In this document: one piece after another, positions 55,177-64,000 of the stretch
How the letters are laid out: every line of letters begins with the position of its first letter
Position numbering within the stretch: the first letter of the stretch is position 1
Assembly (NCBI GenBank): GCA_035041965.1
Contig: JAPYMA010000206.1
Span: 310,001 to 374,000 of the forward strand
Direction: 5' to 3'
Length of the DNA stretch: 64,000 bases
Origin: Anisakis pegreffii
Lineage: Eukaryota > Nematoda > Chromadorea > Rhabditida > Anisakidae
The notes under the pieces: model-generated
Databases searched by the model: none
What the model saw: only the letters and a program-made list of their open reading frames with translations
Told to the model about the DNA's origin: nothing
Made by a program: the position numbers and the translations under genes

Positions 55177-55281
55177 CACTTTAGTAATTTATTATGGTAC
55201 TGTATTATATATCCACCGCCATTATCAAATTGAATTATTCGGCTCAGTACGTCAAAAAAATATTTACGCAGTACAGAATTG
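55177..55281. repeat. Direct repeat copy B, downstream of the 13-residue repeat gene
   Basis: It is the partner of 53092-53205 in the same orientation. Similarity fades soon after acagaattg. It may be the remnant of a second promoter region left by a tandem duplication. Confidence 0.85.
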
Positions 55282-55439
55282 TTATGCCCATATCGGTCGT
55301 AAATCGTGCGCAGAGTCGGCTCTCATTGTTTTGGACACATTTTTTTCTAAATGACTGATTCCGCTGGATGGAATGATGCAAAGAAATTCATACGTTACTG
55401 GGCAAAGCTGAGAGTACGGTAGGTTCCAAGATGGCAACC

Positions 55440-55765
55440 CATATAGAAATGCGAAAATAGCCATATCTCCGCATGTAGTCATTATTGCTCGATATAATAC
55501 ATGTTATTTTGAAACCAGAGGTTCTGAGGAATCGAACGATGTAAAGAGATTCATATGTTACCGTGTAGATGGTAATCCCTATTGCACTATAATAATGTAT
55601 GCATTGATCAATAGTGATCAATGTATATGAATGAGCTCCACTGCGCTAGCTGAGATAGCTTTGTAAAAATAGCTACATCTCCTCATGTAAGCAGAAGTGC
55701 TCAGTAAAATATATGATATTCTGAATCCAGGGGCTCTGAGGAATCGAATGGTGTAGTTAATATTC
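55440..55765. repeat. Two diverged direct repeats of about 95 bases
   Basis: The segments at about 55450-55545 and 55660-55765 share aaaatagc, catctcc, catgta, gctc and gaggaatcga words in the same order and spacing, with roughly one difference in four bases. No coding potential is evident. Confidence 0.6.
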
Positions 55766-57385
55766 CAGTAATATTGGTGGATCGTGTAGTGCAGTGGTCT
55801 AAGAATATAGTTTATTGAAGATTATTAATTAGTCAATTACAATTCGAATGATGAGGAGACGATAAACGAGGGTTTGAATATAAATTTCAATAATAGTTCA
55901 ATTCAATGAGTTCGTGTCAGCGTCCGGCGGAATGCACTGTGGAAACTTGTTGTAGTATTTATTATTCAGTTCTCAACAATAACTTGATAATAGCAGTAGT
56001 TGGCCACTTGGCGTATAATATCTTCATACGATATTCAATTCACCATGATTAACGGCAATGATGATTCCCAATACTTCATAATAACAATGAATATCACAAT
56101 ATCACGATAACAATTGATTTCTTCTTTCAACTATAACTTCACTTGACAATGTAGAGCATACGTTCTCCAATATGAATATGAATCACGATCAGCCACTAAC
56201 GAACTGCGACTTACGACCAGGATCTTCCGTTCCTTCATCCTTAAGTACTTGCGTCTCGTATCTGTCCTAGAATTCATCGAATATAGTTTCCCATAACATT
56301 TTGTTGTCGTTCGGCCATCGCTCCCGGGAATCTTTCGCCTGTAAGATTTGAATTCAAGATATTAAGCAATTTGTTTGGGTTATATATCAAATTCTTGGGA
56401 TTTAGATCTTCATGTTTTGAGAGTGAGGTGCTCGACTTGGTTACAGTATATAGTTGTTCATTGATAAATTATCGAGAAATGATTCATTCATTCATATGCT
56501 CGGCTAATTTATGCCTATTTCACAAAAAATCAAGCTTCTTCAATATCCAGTTATCACCATGTCACGACTAATCCCTCCCTTATGCATCCTTATTGGTCTT
56601 CAGAAATGTGGTACGGTACGATTCTTGTAGGCTGAATGCAAAACAAATTCATTCGTCAATTCAACGAAATCAATTACGATTTTCAATCAAATCGATTGTG
56701 CACTTTCAATCGATCAGGCGGAATGTATTTAGTTAATCAGCAAATCCAACTCATTACGAATTTATGCCTTTCAGCTGTCACCAATATCGGTAATACCACA
56801 TTCTTCTCTTGTGGCTATTCTCCGTTCCGCACCGTTTATGATAATAGCGTTTGAAATCATCTGCCTTCATGAAATTCTATCTTGCAGTTTCGGGCTCATT
56901 TAGAGTCCCTCTCCTTAAAAATCATTAGACAATATGGAAGATCAGCTCAAAGCCTCTGTAATCGTCAAATATATCAATAATCGAAGTTAGAATTTTATGA
57001 AGACAGATGATTCCCAGGGCTGTTGTTGCTAGCTGCGCGGAAATGAGGATGTCAAGGAAGGAAGAATGTGATATTGGTGATAACAGAAATGTGTTAACTC
57101 GTAATGAGGTATTGCAATTGCTGATCAAATAGATAAGTAGATAATTCAATAAACAATTATGATCTCATCAAGACAAAAAATGTAAATTTTGATTAACGAA
57201 CGGATTTTGAATCTTCAATAATGAAGAAATTTGAATTTTATTTCCGAACAAAAATTTGAATTCAGAATTTTTGAATGAGAAAATGATCAAAGAATTTTGC
57301 ATTCTGAGAGTATGTATCAGCTAAGTTCATCATGTAAAATTTGCAATGCAAATTCTGCCAGAACAACAAAAGAATTTGCATAGAT
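55766..57385. other. Intergenic stretch without recognised gene
   Basis: The longest frame, at 56636-56854, has plausible composition but no recognised domain or splice partner. The 57180-57290 part is rich in gaattt words. The TATA box of the GFG gene follows. Confidence 0.45.
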
Positions 57386-57391
57386 GAAGAG

Positions 57392-57397
57392 TATAAA
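57392..57397 (+). promoter_or_regulatory. TATA box of GFG-repeat gene 1, with shared start block
   Basis: TATAAA in gtataaataag. Twenty-seven bases on, cttcattacgcttttagcga (57419-57438) closely matches a block found 24 bases after the TATA box of the second GFG gene, marking the probable transcription start region. Confidence 0.7.
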
Positions 57398-57485
57398 TAA
57401 GGTCGAAAAAGTGTCTAACTTCATTACGCTTTTAGCGAAGCAGTCAACGGTGCTCGATTCGTGCAGTCGTCTTCATCGAATAGAT

Positions 57486-58049
57486 ATGGCATTCAACGCT
57501 AATCAGGGTGGCTTCGGCGCTCAAGGATTCGCGAATGGCTCTGCTAGTCAAACTGGGTTCGGCTTCGGACAAGGCCAGGCCGGTTTTGGACAAGCTGGTT
57601 TTGGACAGAGTGGCTTTGGTGGCCAGACCGGTTTCGGACAACAACAACAAGGTTTCGGACAACAACAACAAGGTTTCGGACAACAACAACAAGGTTTCGG
57701 ACAACAAGGCTTTGGACAACAAGGCTTTGGACAACAAGGCTTTGGACAACAAGGTTTCGGACAACAAGGCTTCGGACAACAAGGCTTTGGACAGCAAGGT
57801 TTCGGACAACAACAAGGTTTCGGACAACAACAAGGTTTCGGACAGCAAGGTTTTGGACAGCTCGGACAACAAGGTTTCGGACAACAAGGTTTCGGACAGC
57901 AAGGTTTCGGACAGCAAGGCTTTGGACAGCAGGGTTTCGGACAACAAGGTTTCGGACAGACTGGTTTCGGTGGCGCCCAGTTTGCTGGTTTTAATCGAGC
58001 AAGCGGTTTCGGGCAGGCAAGTGATTTCGCTGCTTTCAGTTTTGTTTGA
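57486..58049 (+). CDS. GFGQQ-repeat, Gln/Gly/Phe-rich low-complexity protein
   Basis: The 187-residue reading starts [14 protein letters not shown], runs through more than 20 [11 protein letters not shown] and GFGQQQQ units and ends [15 protein letters not shown]. It is made mostly of Gly, Gln and Phe, has almost no charge and no signal peptide or membrane segment. This start is preferred over the upstream in-frame ATG at 57384 because the TATA box lies between them. FG-type repeats of this kind are intrinsically disordered and tend to self-associate, as in FG nucleoporins and prion-like proteins; no specific family can be claimed. A downstream segment at 58099-58183 after a ttgcag acceptor reads SSINNSNTNNYSSF... 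to a stop, so the true C-terminus may be spliced from a donor within 57970-58045. Confidence 0.75.
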   Translation: MAFNANQGGFGAQGFANGSASQTGFGFGQGQAGFGQAGFGQSGFGGQTGFGQQQQGFGQQQQGFGQQQQGFGQQGFGQQGFGQQGFGQQGFGQQGFGQQGFGQQGFGQQQGFGQQQGFGQQGFGQLGQQGFGQQGFGQQGFGQQGFGQQGFGQQGFGQTGFGGAQFAGFNRASGFGQASDFAAFSFV

Positions 58050-58098
58050 AGAAAATTAATCGCAGCCTTTAAGTTTCGGCAAGTAATTCTATTTTGCA

Positions 58099-58183
58099 GC
58101 CAGCAGTATCAACAATAGTAATACCAACAATTACTCATCCTTTGCTTCTTCGAACGTCAACTGCTCGGTTGTTTTCTGAGATC
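58099..58183 (+). CDS. Candidate last exon of GFG-repeat gene 1
   Basis: After the acceptor ttttgcag at 58098 the sequence reads, in the phase needing one upstream base, SSINNSNTNNYSSF and then ASSNVNCSVVF before a stop. The Ser/Asn bias resembles the tail of the neighbouring paralogue. Possible donors of matching phase include gtgatt at 58021 and gttttg near 58040. The AATAAA at 58379 fits a transcript that extends past here. Confidence 0.4.
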
Positions 58184-58378
58184 TCAATGTTTCGGATGTT
58201 TTCACGCAGGCCTCTAAACATATGATTTGGTTATTTTACAGTATGGCAAGAGATTTCTAATTATTTAAGTAATTTCAGAACTGAACTGCAATCAAACGCA
58301 TGCGATCAACGTCAGTGATATAATCTTCTGCGTGTGATATGCATCTTTGATATTTTAATCCTCTGTTTCATTAGATCA

Positions 58379-58384
58379 AATAAA
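58379..58384 (+). terminator. Poly(A) signal of GFG-repeat gene 1
   Basis: AATAAA 330 bases beyond the unspliced stop codon or 196 beyond the candidate last exon. Confidence 0.45.
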
Positions 58385-58399
58385 GTGTCAATCAAATGA

Positions 58400-59862
58400 A
58401 ACGCGTTGTTTACTGCATCAACATTAACTGAAGTTACAAGGTGGATTAATGTTCAAGATGAGGATTGTTTAATAGGAAAGAGCTTAGAGATCTGTCTGAA
58501 GTCGCGGTGGTCGCGGCTAAGGGAAGGTTCGAAACCGAGAGCTGGAAGGCAAGAAGTTGAGCTTGCAATGAAAACTGGGAGTTAGAAATCATGGAGTTAG
58601 GCGAACCTGTGCAAACACACGTACACACGTTAGACACGTTCAATCAGGTACTCTTGATAGTACTATCGTGCTGCCTAACTGATCAGCGCTGAGATCAGGT
58701 GCACAGAATTTAGTGGCATAAATAAACCGTTCATCCCTGCGACATGCCTTTATCTTCAGGATGGGATGTGTATCTCAGAGGCTGGATATGTTTTTTGGGA
58801 ATCCAGAAAGTTGATAAAGAGAATCTGTCGAATCTGCAAAATTCCACATACCACAAAAATTGTCGTCAGATGTTTTGGATTATTGGTATCCAACAACGGC
58901 TCGGCTCTCCACTGACGTAGAAAAAAAGATCCGATTGTCATTTGAGAGCATTCACCCACTTGATGAATCATGTCCGAAGAAGATCGCTGACCGTTGCTGA
59001 AGAATTCGAAAATTATATATTCCAGAGTTTTGGCCCGATCGACTTTATTTCTTAACATTCAAGATTGGTATCGACCAGCAGCCTTTGCCAACCCCGCTCC
59101 CTATGTTATGCATATAGATATTTGGAAAAAATCATGAACTTTAATAAGTTATCGAGGGCTTTTTTTTTTTGAGATAATATTCGTGGTCGATTGATCAAGT
59201 GCATAGCATTTGGTGGTACAATGGAATCTCTGAATTACTCCAAACAACGTCGAAAATTCACTTTTCATCTCAGATGTTCATATTTGCGATGCAATGCATA
59301 CTTCTCTGGTAGCCGAAGATCTATGATTCGATGGTGCAAAGAAAGCGTGTGAATTTCAGCGTACAGGTGGTTTGAAAATAGTACTTTCGCTATTCGCATA
59401 GCACTGTTTAATATAGCGATCAAATGCGTAGAGGCTGGTGATCGAGTGAAATCTCTCACATCAGATGCAAGATACATCTTTGTGAAACATCTGAAATGCT
59501 ATTTCAAGAAATAAATAAATGACTGATTTGCGAACAGTAATACATTGCTATCTAGAAAAGTACGTTGTGAACATGACAACATCGAAAAATACGACGGAAC
59601 TTGCTTAACTTTTTTTAACTGAAAAATACTTATTTTGAATGCTTAAATTTGATCTCCACTTGTCACAACAAGTGCAAATTTACATATAGTTAAATCGGGC
59701 GACATTTTAAATGCATAACTTTGAGTAAGCATATGACATGTCAACGTCGGAGATTCAACTGTATTCACGAAACTTTACATATTCAGGTGTATTTTTACAT
59801 ATAGAAATGAAATGTTTGGCATGAATTTGAATAATATCAGCAACGTGATCGGGTGGAATTTG
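58400..59862. other. Intergenic, between the two GFG genes
   Basis: No gene is supported. Minus-strand frames at 58756-59058 and 59265-59477 lie in sequence related to a dispersed repeat also seen at 51750-52080. Confidence 0.45.
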
Positions 59863-59877
59863 TATAAAATTCGTGTA

Positions 59878-59883
59878 TATAAA
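59878..59883 (+). promoter_or_regulatory. TATA box of GFG-repeat gene 2, with shared start block
   Basis: TATAAA in gtatataaacag; a second TATAAA is at 59863-59868. The block cttcattgcgctaagtttta then gcga at 59902-59925 matches the start region of gene 1. Distance to the ATG at 59968 is 90 bases, close to the 94 in gene 1. Confidence 0.7.
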
Positions 59884-59967
59884 CAGCGAACAATGACGAT
59901 GCTTCATTGCGCTAAGTTTTAGCGAGTAAAAGGGTTGCTATCCAGCTAATTGGCTTCTTCTTTCCAA

Positions 59968-60657
59968 ATGGCACTGAACGCTGCATCAAGTGGAACGAGT
60001 GGTACAGGTGGTGCGGCCACTGGATTCGCCAGTAGTACGGGACAAGGAGGCACGACAGGATTCGGAGGTCAAGGTGGTGCCACTGGATTCGGAGGCACGG
60101 CTGGTGGTGCGACCGGTTTCGGAGGTCAAGGTGGCGCGACCGGTTTCGGAGGTCAAGGTGGCGCGACCGGTTTCGGAGGTCAAGGTGGTGCGACCGGTTT
60201 CGGAGGTCAAGGTGGTGCCGGTTTCGGAGGCGCAACTGGTTTCGGTGGAAATACTGGATTCGGAGCGGGAGCAGGGGCAGGAACTGCTGGGTTCGGAGCA
60301 GCAGGTAGTGGATTCGGCGGAACAACCGGGTTCGGTGGTCCGGCCGGATTCGGCGGAGCGACTGGATTCGGGGCCGGAACGGCCGGCTTTGGAGCCGGAA
60401 CGGCTGGCTTTGGGGCTGGAACAACTGGTTTCGGAGCTGGAGCGGGCGGTTTTGGCGGTTTCGGTGCCGGTGGTGCCGGATTCAGTGCTCAGAACCTGAA
60501 CTACACGCTGGCGAATCTGAACAACAATCTGAATAATCTAAACAATTTGAACAACAATTTGGCCGCGTTGAACAACAACCTGAACAGTCTCAACAACAAT
60601 CTCAACACAATCTCGAACAGCGGTCGTACATTCTCGAACGCATCCGGCACCAACTGA
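59968..60657 (+). CDS. GFGG-repeat protein with Asn/Leu-rich tail
   Basis: A 229-residue single-exon frame. It starts MALNAASSGTSGTGG, similar to MAFNA of the upstream gene. It continues with repeats of GGATGFGGQ and GFGAGTA, where Phe is spaced regularly in Gly/Ala/Thr sequence, and from about residue 175 changes to LNYTLANLNNNLNNLNNL and similar, with Leu every three or four positions, before a Ser/Asn-rich end. The first part is expected to be disordered and cohesive; the second could form a helical or beta stack through its Leu/Asn ladder. There is no signal peptide, cysteine or membrane segment. It is evidently a diverged tandem paralogue of the 57.5 kb gene. Function is unknown. Confidence 0.75.
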   Translation: MALNAASSGTSGTGGAATGFASSTGQGGTTGFGGQGGATGFGGTAGGATGFGGQGGATGFGGQGGATGFGGQGGATGFGGQGGAGFGGATGFGGNTGFGAGAGAGTAGFGAAGSGFGGTTGFGGPAGFGGATGFGAGTAGFGAGTAGFGAGTTGFGAGAGGFGGFGAGGAGFSAQNLNYTLANLNNNLNNLNNLNNNLAALNNNLNSLNNNLNTISNSGRTFSNASGTN

Positions 60658-60954
60658 ACGTAAATTGCTTTTATCAAGTTGGTCGTATAATTTGAGCCAC
60701 ATAAACGTTTTCTAATTCGAATCGGAGCAGTTTCGAAGCTCGGTTTCTTATTATGACCATAATAATGCTGAATTTATTTTGTTTACTTTTTCATCCAAGC
60801 GATTTTCAATTGTCTGCGATTGACCTCTCTCAATTTAAAGCTAATTCTCGCTAAAATTTCAGGTCTGAAGTAACGTCGATCGACCGTTTGATCATATATA
60901 AGTGATCTGTTGCAAAATTGTTTTAGTGTTTATTGTGTTTGTTTCACTTAATTG

Positions 60955-60960
60955 AATAAA
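60955..60960 (+). terminator. Poly(A) signal of GFG-repeat gene 2
   Basis: AATAAA 298 bases after the stop codon. Confidence 0.45.
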
Positions 60961-61695
60961 TTCATTAGCAGATAACGTTGTTGGGCCATCGCACAATGCA
61001 GATGAGTTTTGTAGCAATTGGTTTTGGATAGCAGTTCGACGCTATTTGGATGGCGAAGTTCGGATAAATGTAGTGCATCTAAGGTCATTCTTGGTGTAGT
61101 GATACTTTGATCATTACGTGGAATGTAGAATTGAAGATTATAAAGTTTACTCTTTATTGCCAGTCTTTTTTGTTCGATGGTGATAAGATGTGAAGTGAGA
61201 GGCAAACGACAATTCGAATATAATCAACTAGAAAAAAACCTTGCATGGCATTGCTAATTCTACGCAACTTCAGTTTTAATTTAATGGGTGGGGTTTGGGA
61301 CCTAATTGAGTGGAAGAATAGCATGTGTGGAGTTAAAGTTAGTATTTGAAGACTGTATGGGTGGAACTGGTGATTTCGCTGAATTTTTTGGTCAATTCGC
61401 TGAGTTGTAACGTTTGTTCTTCGACTGCTCTGTGATCACGTTTTATGCTACAATTGGCAATTTCAATTCTGATCGATCGACAGCATTTCAGAATGGTTCT
61501 ATTCACAAATGCACGAGCAAGGTGTCCCATTAGGAACGATTTAATTAAGCAATTAAGTAGGAACGATGTAACAATTAAGCAATCGCAATTATTCTCGTGA
61601 CAAGTCGTTTGCTGAATGAGCAAACGGCGCGTGCCGTCTCGAGACCATTTCAGCATAACGAACTGCCAACAAAGAATACTTTGCCTTCTTATGAT
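60961..61695. other. Convergent intergenic region
   Basis: It lies between the 3' ends of GFG gene 2 (plus) and the sugar transporter (minus). No gene is supported; the minus-strand frame at 61339-61656 has no recognisable feature. Confidence 0.5.
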
Positions 61696-64000
61696 TCATA
61701 TATCGTTTGATTGGTGATTTTTATCGGCAATTTGGTGGTGGTCATCATCGTCGTCGTCGTCGTCGTTGGAACAATTTGAATTCGACTCTACAGTTGCATC
61801 GCATTTCAGTTGGTCCTCCATTGCCGTAAAACTCGTAACATTCGCTGAGTTGCTATCCACAAAGACTTTATTCGATTGACCTTTCAGTTGAGCGACAATC
61901 TCGTGAATTTCTCGTCCTTTTGTTTCGGGCAAATATATGTAGATATAGATCAAACACAGTGTTGAGGGTCCGATGAATAATGGGATGAAACCCCAAACGT
62001 CAATGGCACGATAGACTGGCCATGTGACGAAACTGAAAATGAACACTTCTTTTTAAACTGAACAAATGGTCATATGATAATTCATTATGGACTGATTGTG
62101 GGTACAATGTGAATGCATCCATTGAAACTTTTCGAGATTATATTTCAAGATTTGAAAAAAAAGTTTTCAGAGGAAAGTGAGGCCTGGAGTTGAAGAGAAA
62201 GTTAAACTCTGTGGTTTGTTCCTAAATCTCATCTGAAAGTCAAACGCGATTTTTTTTATGGCCAGCCATTTTAACCAGGAGAACGGCTGATCTTTTCATC
62301 TGACTTTTGTGCGTTTGCGCCTCTAACGATATTGTTTTTAAAAGAATACTGTGTAATAACCCGATTATGAAGTTCATGACTGTATTGAATGAGAAAACCA
62401 TCGACTGAATCAGCGATCGATATTGTTGTGGTACCAACTCACTCGTGATGAACCATGCGATTGGTCCTAATGCAGCACTGAAATTCAGAATTTCTCAATA
62501 TCGTCTGATTGTTTGGTGTTGTTTGCAAGCGGATTGCCCGATTCTCGACGTTTGATCAATTAGTGGATCACTTGATCAACAAAAACGGCCGAAATCAGCC
62601 GCTGCATGCGATGACATTCGACATTCACTGACCCGTATGCTGTGCCGTATAAGATTAACGAAACCATACATCCCCATCTGAAGTTCGAATGGACATAATA
62701 TGCTGCGAGTCGATCGAAAACGCAGTAGGCACACAACGACAGTGTATTCAGTATTCCGAATGTGATCAGCAGAAATCGACGTCCAAAATACTCAACCGCA
62801 AACATTCCAGGAATACTCGCGATAAAATTGAACAATATGAATAGGAATGAGCCGAGCTGTAAGGATCAAATTCATTCAGCTGCCTCCTTATGTCAAAAGA
62901 ATGCTCTGTCCCCCTCCTCACGCTTCCTCCAGCTTCTTAAACAATTTCTTAACCTGCTTTCCAAATGAATGTTCTTTCTTCTGCACACAAGAATGGATCG
63001 CAGTCAATAAATAAATTCAAATTCAAAAAACTTGAGTAATTTATGCCCCCTTGGATTTTTAATGGAGGAAATATAATATATGCAGCTTGTTGTTCTTTTC
63101 GGTTTTCCTTACTTCACAAATCATCATAGAAGACGGAAGAAATTTCGTATCAACTTGATTTGAAATTGTTTTTTGTGTTAGCAGAACACAAACATTTCGC
63201 AAGAACTCACCTGAGCTAGCCATGCATCAAAACGCGCCGAAAGGAAATCCGTGGACAAATATATAATTGGTAATATACATGAAACGACCTGAAAAAATGG
63301 TTCACAATTGTGCCAAACGCTTTATGATGTTTGGATCACATATGAGCAAATTGTTCTCCATAAGTGTGGTATGAGGGGTGGATGCACGTTGGCGTCTCGA
63401 ATCTCGAGAGCAAGGGCTTTCTTGGGAATCCAAGCAGGAATCTAAGCGGCGCTGAACGTTGCGAGATGTATGAGGCTGAGACTAACAAGCTTAGGACGCA
63501 ATTTAAATTTTGAGTCCCAAATTGAACCTGCTTGAACTCGAAGTTGAGTCAACAGGCATTATGGAGATGGATGGATGGAGCGTTTGCGGTCGATAAGGTG
63601 CAAACTTTACCTGTACGATGAGGATGCCGAGGATGAGAGCTTTGCGCAGGTGTGGTGTTACCAACACCATTTTGATTTCTTTCAGCAGCGGTAGACCCTT
63701 GTCACCTTCTGCTTCTTTCAACATATCGTCAAGGATTGCTTCATTATTTGCATTATCACCTCAACTGATCATCATTTTCAAATTGTATGCTAAATGTAAA
63801 TCATCGAAAGATCAAGTCCAAAAAAGATATTCGATGAGCCTTACATCTATTTCTTCGTTTTCCAATTAAACGCTATTTTCAAACATTTGACGGATTGAAT
63901 GAATGGTCAAGATTCTCGAGTGTATGAGTTAGTGTAGTTATTGATCAAATAGATAGATCAATGAAAAGTGATCTTGAGTAATCACGCCTCACCTCTGTAG
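61696..64000 (-). CDS. GLUT/SLC2-type sugar transporter, C-terminal half (5' end outside window)
   Basis: A major facilitator superfamily transporter for hexoses or related solutes. Exons 64000-63993 (partial), 63759-63611, 63288-63211, 62856-62633, 62477-62361 and 62032-61696 join in phase to about 304 residues covering the central loop and TM7-12. Diagnostic parts are the loop DNANNEAILDDMLKEAEG before TM7, the EYFGRR motif between TM8 and TM9, GPIAWFITSELVPQQYR in TM10, and LPETKGREIHEIV after TM12, the classic GLUT PETKG signature. The cytoplasmic tail ends in an Asp-rich run followed by HH. TM7 reads LIVQVVSCILPIIYLS, where class I GLUTs have QQLSGxN, so the sugar-contacting Gln-Gln pair and Asn are not conserved. 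Substrate is therefore unclear. Confidence 0.88.

Noticed and set aside
57444..57947. Antisense Ser/Leu/Thr repeat frame over GFG gene 1
   Set aside because: It is a mirror of the GFGQQ repeat; no promoter or splice context on the minus strand.
59912..60499. Alternative-frame repeat proteins over GFG gene 2
   Set aside because: Arg/His/Leu-rich and Val/Ser-rich frames are shadows of the Gly/Phe frame, which alone has the conserved MA(F/L)NA start after the TATA box.

Overview
This is a eukaryotic, AT-rich window of intron-bearing protein-coding genes plus one spliceosomal RNA gene. The most likely source is a nematode. The reasons are compact genes with many short introns, splice acceptors such as tttcag or gcag lying just upstream of start codons with no evident promoter (candidate spliced-leader sites), and a C2H2 protein whose last fingers look nematode-like. 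This is inference; no rRNA or mitochondrial marker is present to settle the clade.

Layout. 1-10.7 kb is gene-poor, with a (TA)48 microsatellite, small hairpins and two blocks of degenerate short repeats. Two minus-strand genes follow: cyclin H (10.9-13.3 kb) and a 1,248-residue multi-zinc-finger protein (15.1-24.9 kb, about 24 exons). After a 3.8 kb gap come two plus-strand genes, Elongator subunit ELP4 (28.7-30.5 kb) and the mitochondrial ribosome-assembly GTPase MTG1 (31.1-33.7 kb). On the minus strand lies a six-exon gene that appears to join a selenoprotein-S/VIMP-like membrane protein to a glutaredoxin (34.9-36.6 kb). Next is the alpha subunit of the mitochondrial processing peptidase (38.1-41.6 kb, 12 exons), divergent from the neutral/cytosolic alpha-mannosidase MAN2C1 (42.5-49.0 kb). 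Between 49 and 53 kb lie repeat remnants, a perfect 24-bp-arm hairpin and a U5 snRNA gene. From 53.3 to 60.7 kb there are three TATA-box genes for low-complexity repeat proteins. One is secreted with 11 near-identical 13-residue repeats; the other two are GFG-rich paralogues sharing a promoter/start block. The window ends inside a GLUT-type sugar transporter on the minus strand.

Exon models for cyclin H, ELP4, MTG1, the SelS-Grx fusion, MPP-alpha and the in-window part of the transporter were assembled by hand; every junction is phase-consistent and total lengths fit the families where complete. The zinc-finger model is also phase-consistent, but one junction (exon 2/3) and one alternative stop are uncertain. 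The MAN2C1 span is clear but not every exon was resolved.

The genes do not form one pathway. Two serve mitochondria (MTG1, MPP-alpha), two serve transcription or tRNA modification (cyclin H in TFIIH/CAK, ELP4 in Elongator), one glycan turnover, one splicing. The two most unusual items are the SelS-glutaredoxin fusion, with a Cys-Phe-Phe-Cys active site where vertebrate SelS carries its selenocysteine tail, and the cluster of TATA-driven repeat-protein genes.
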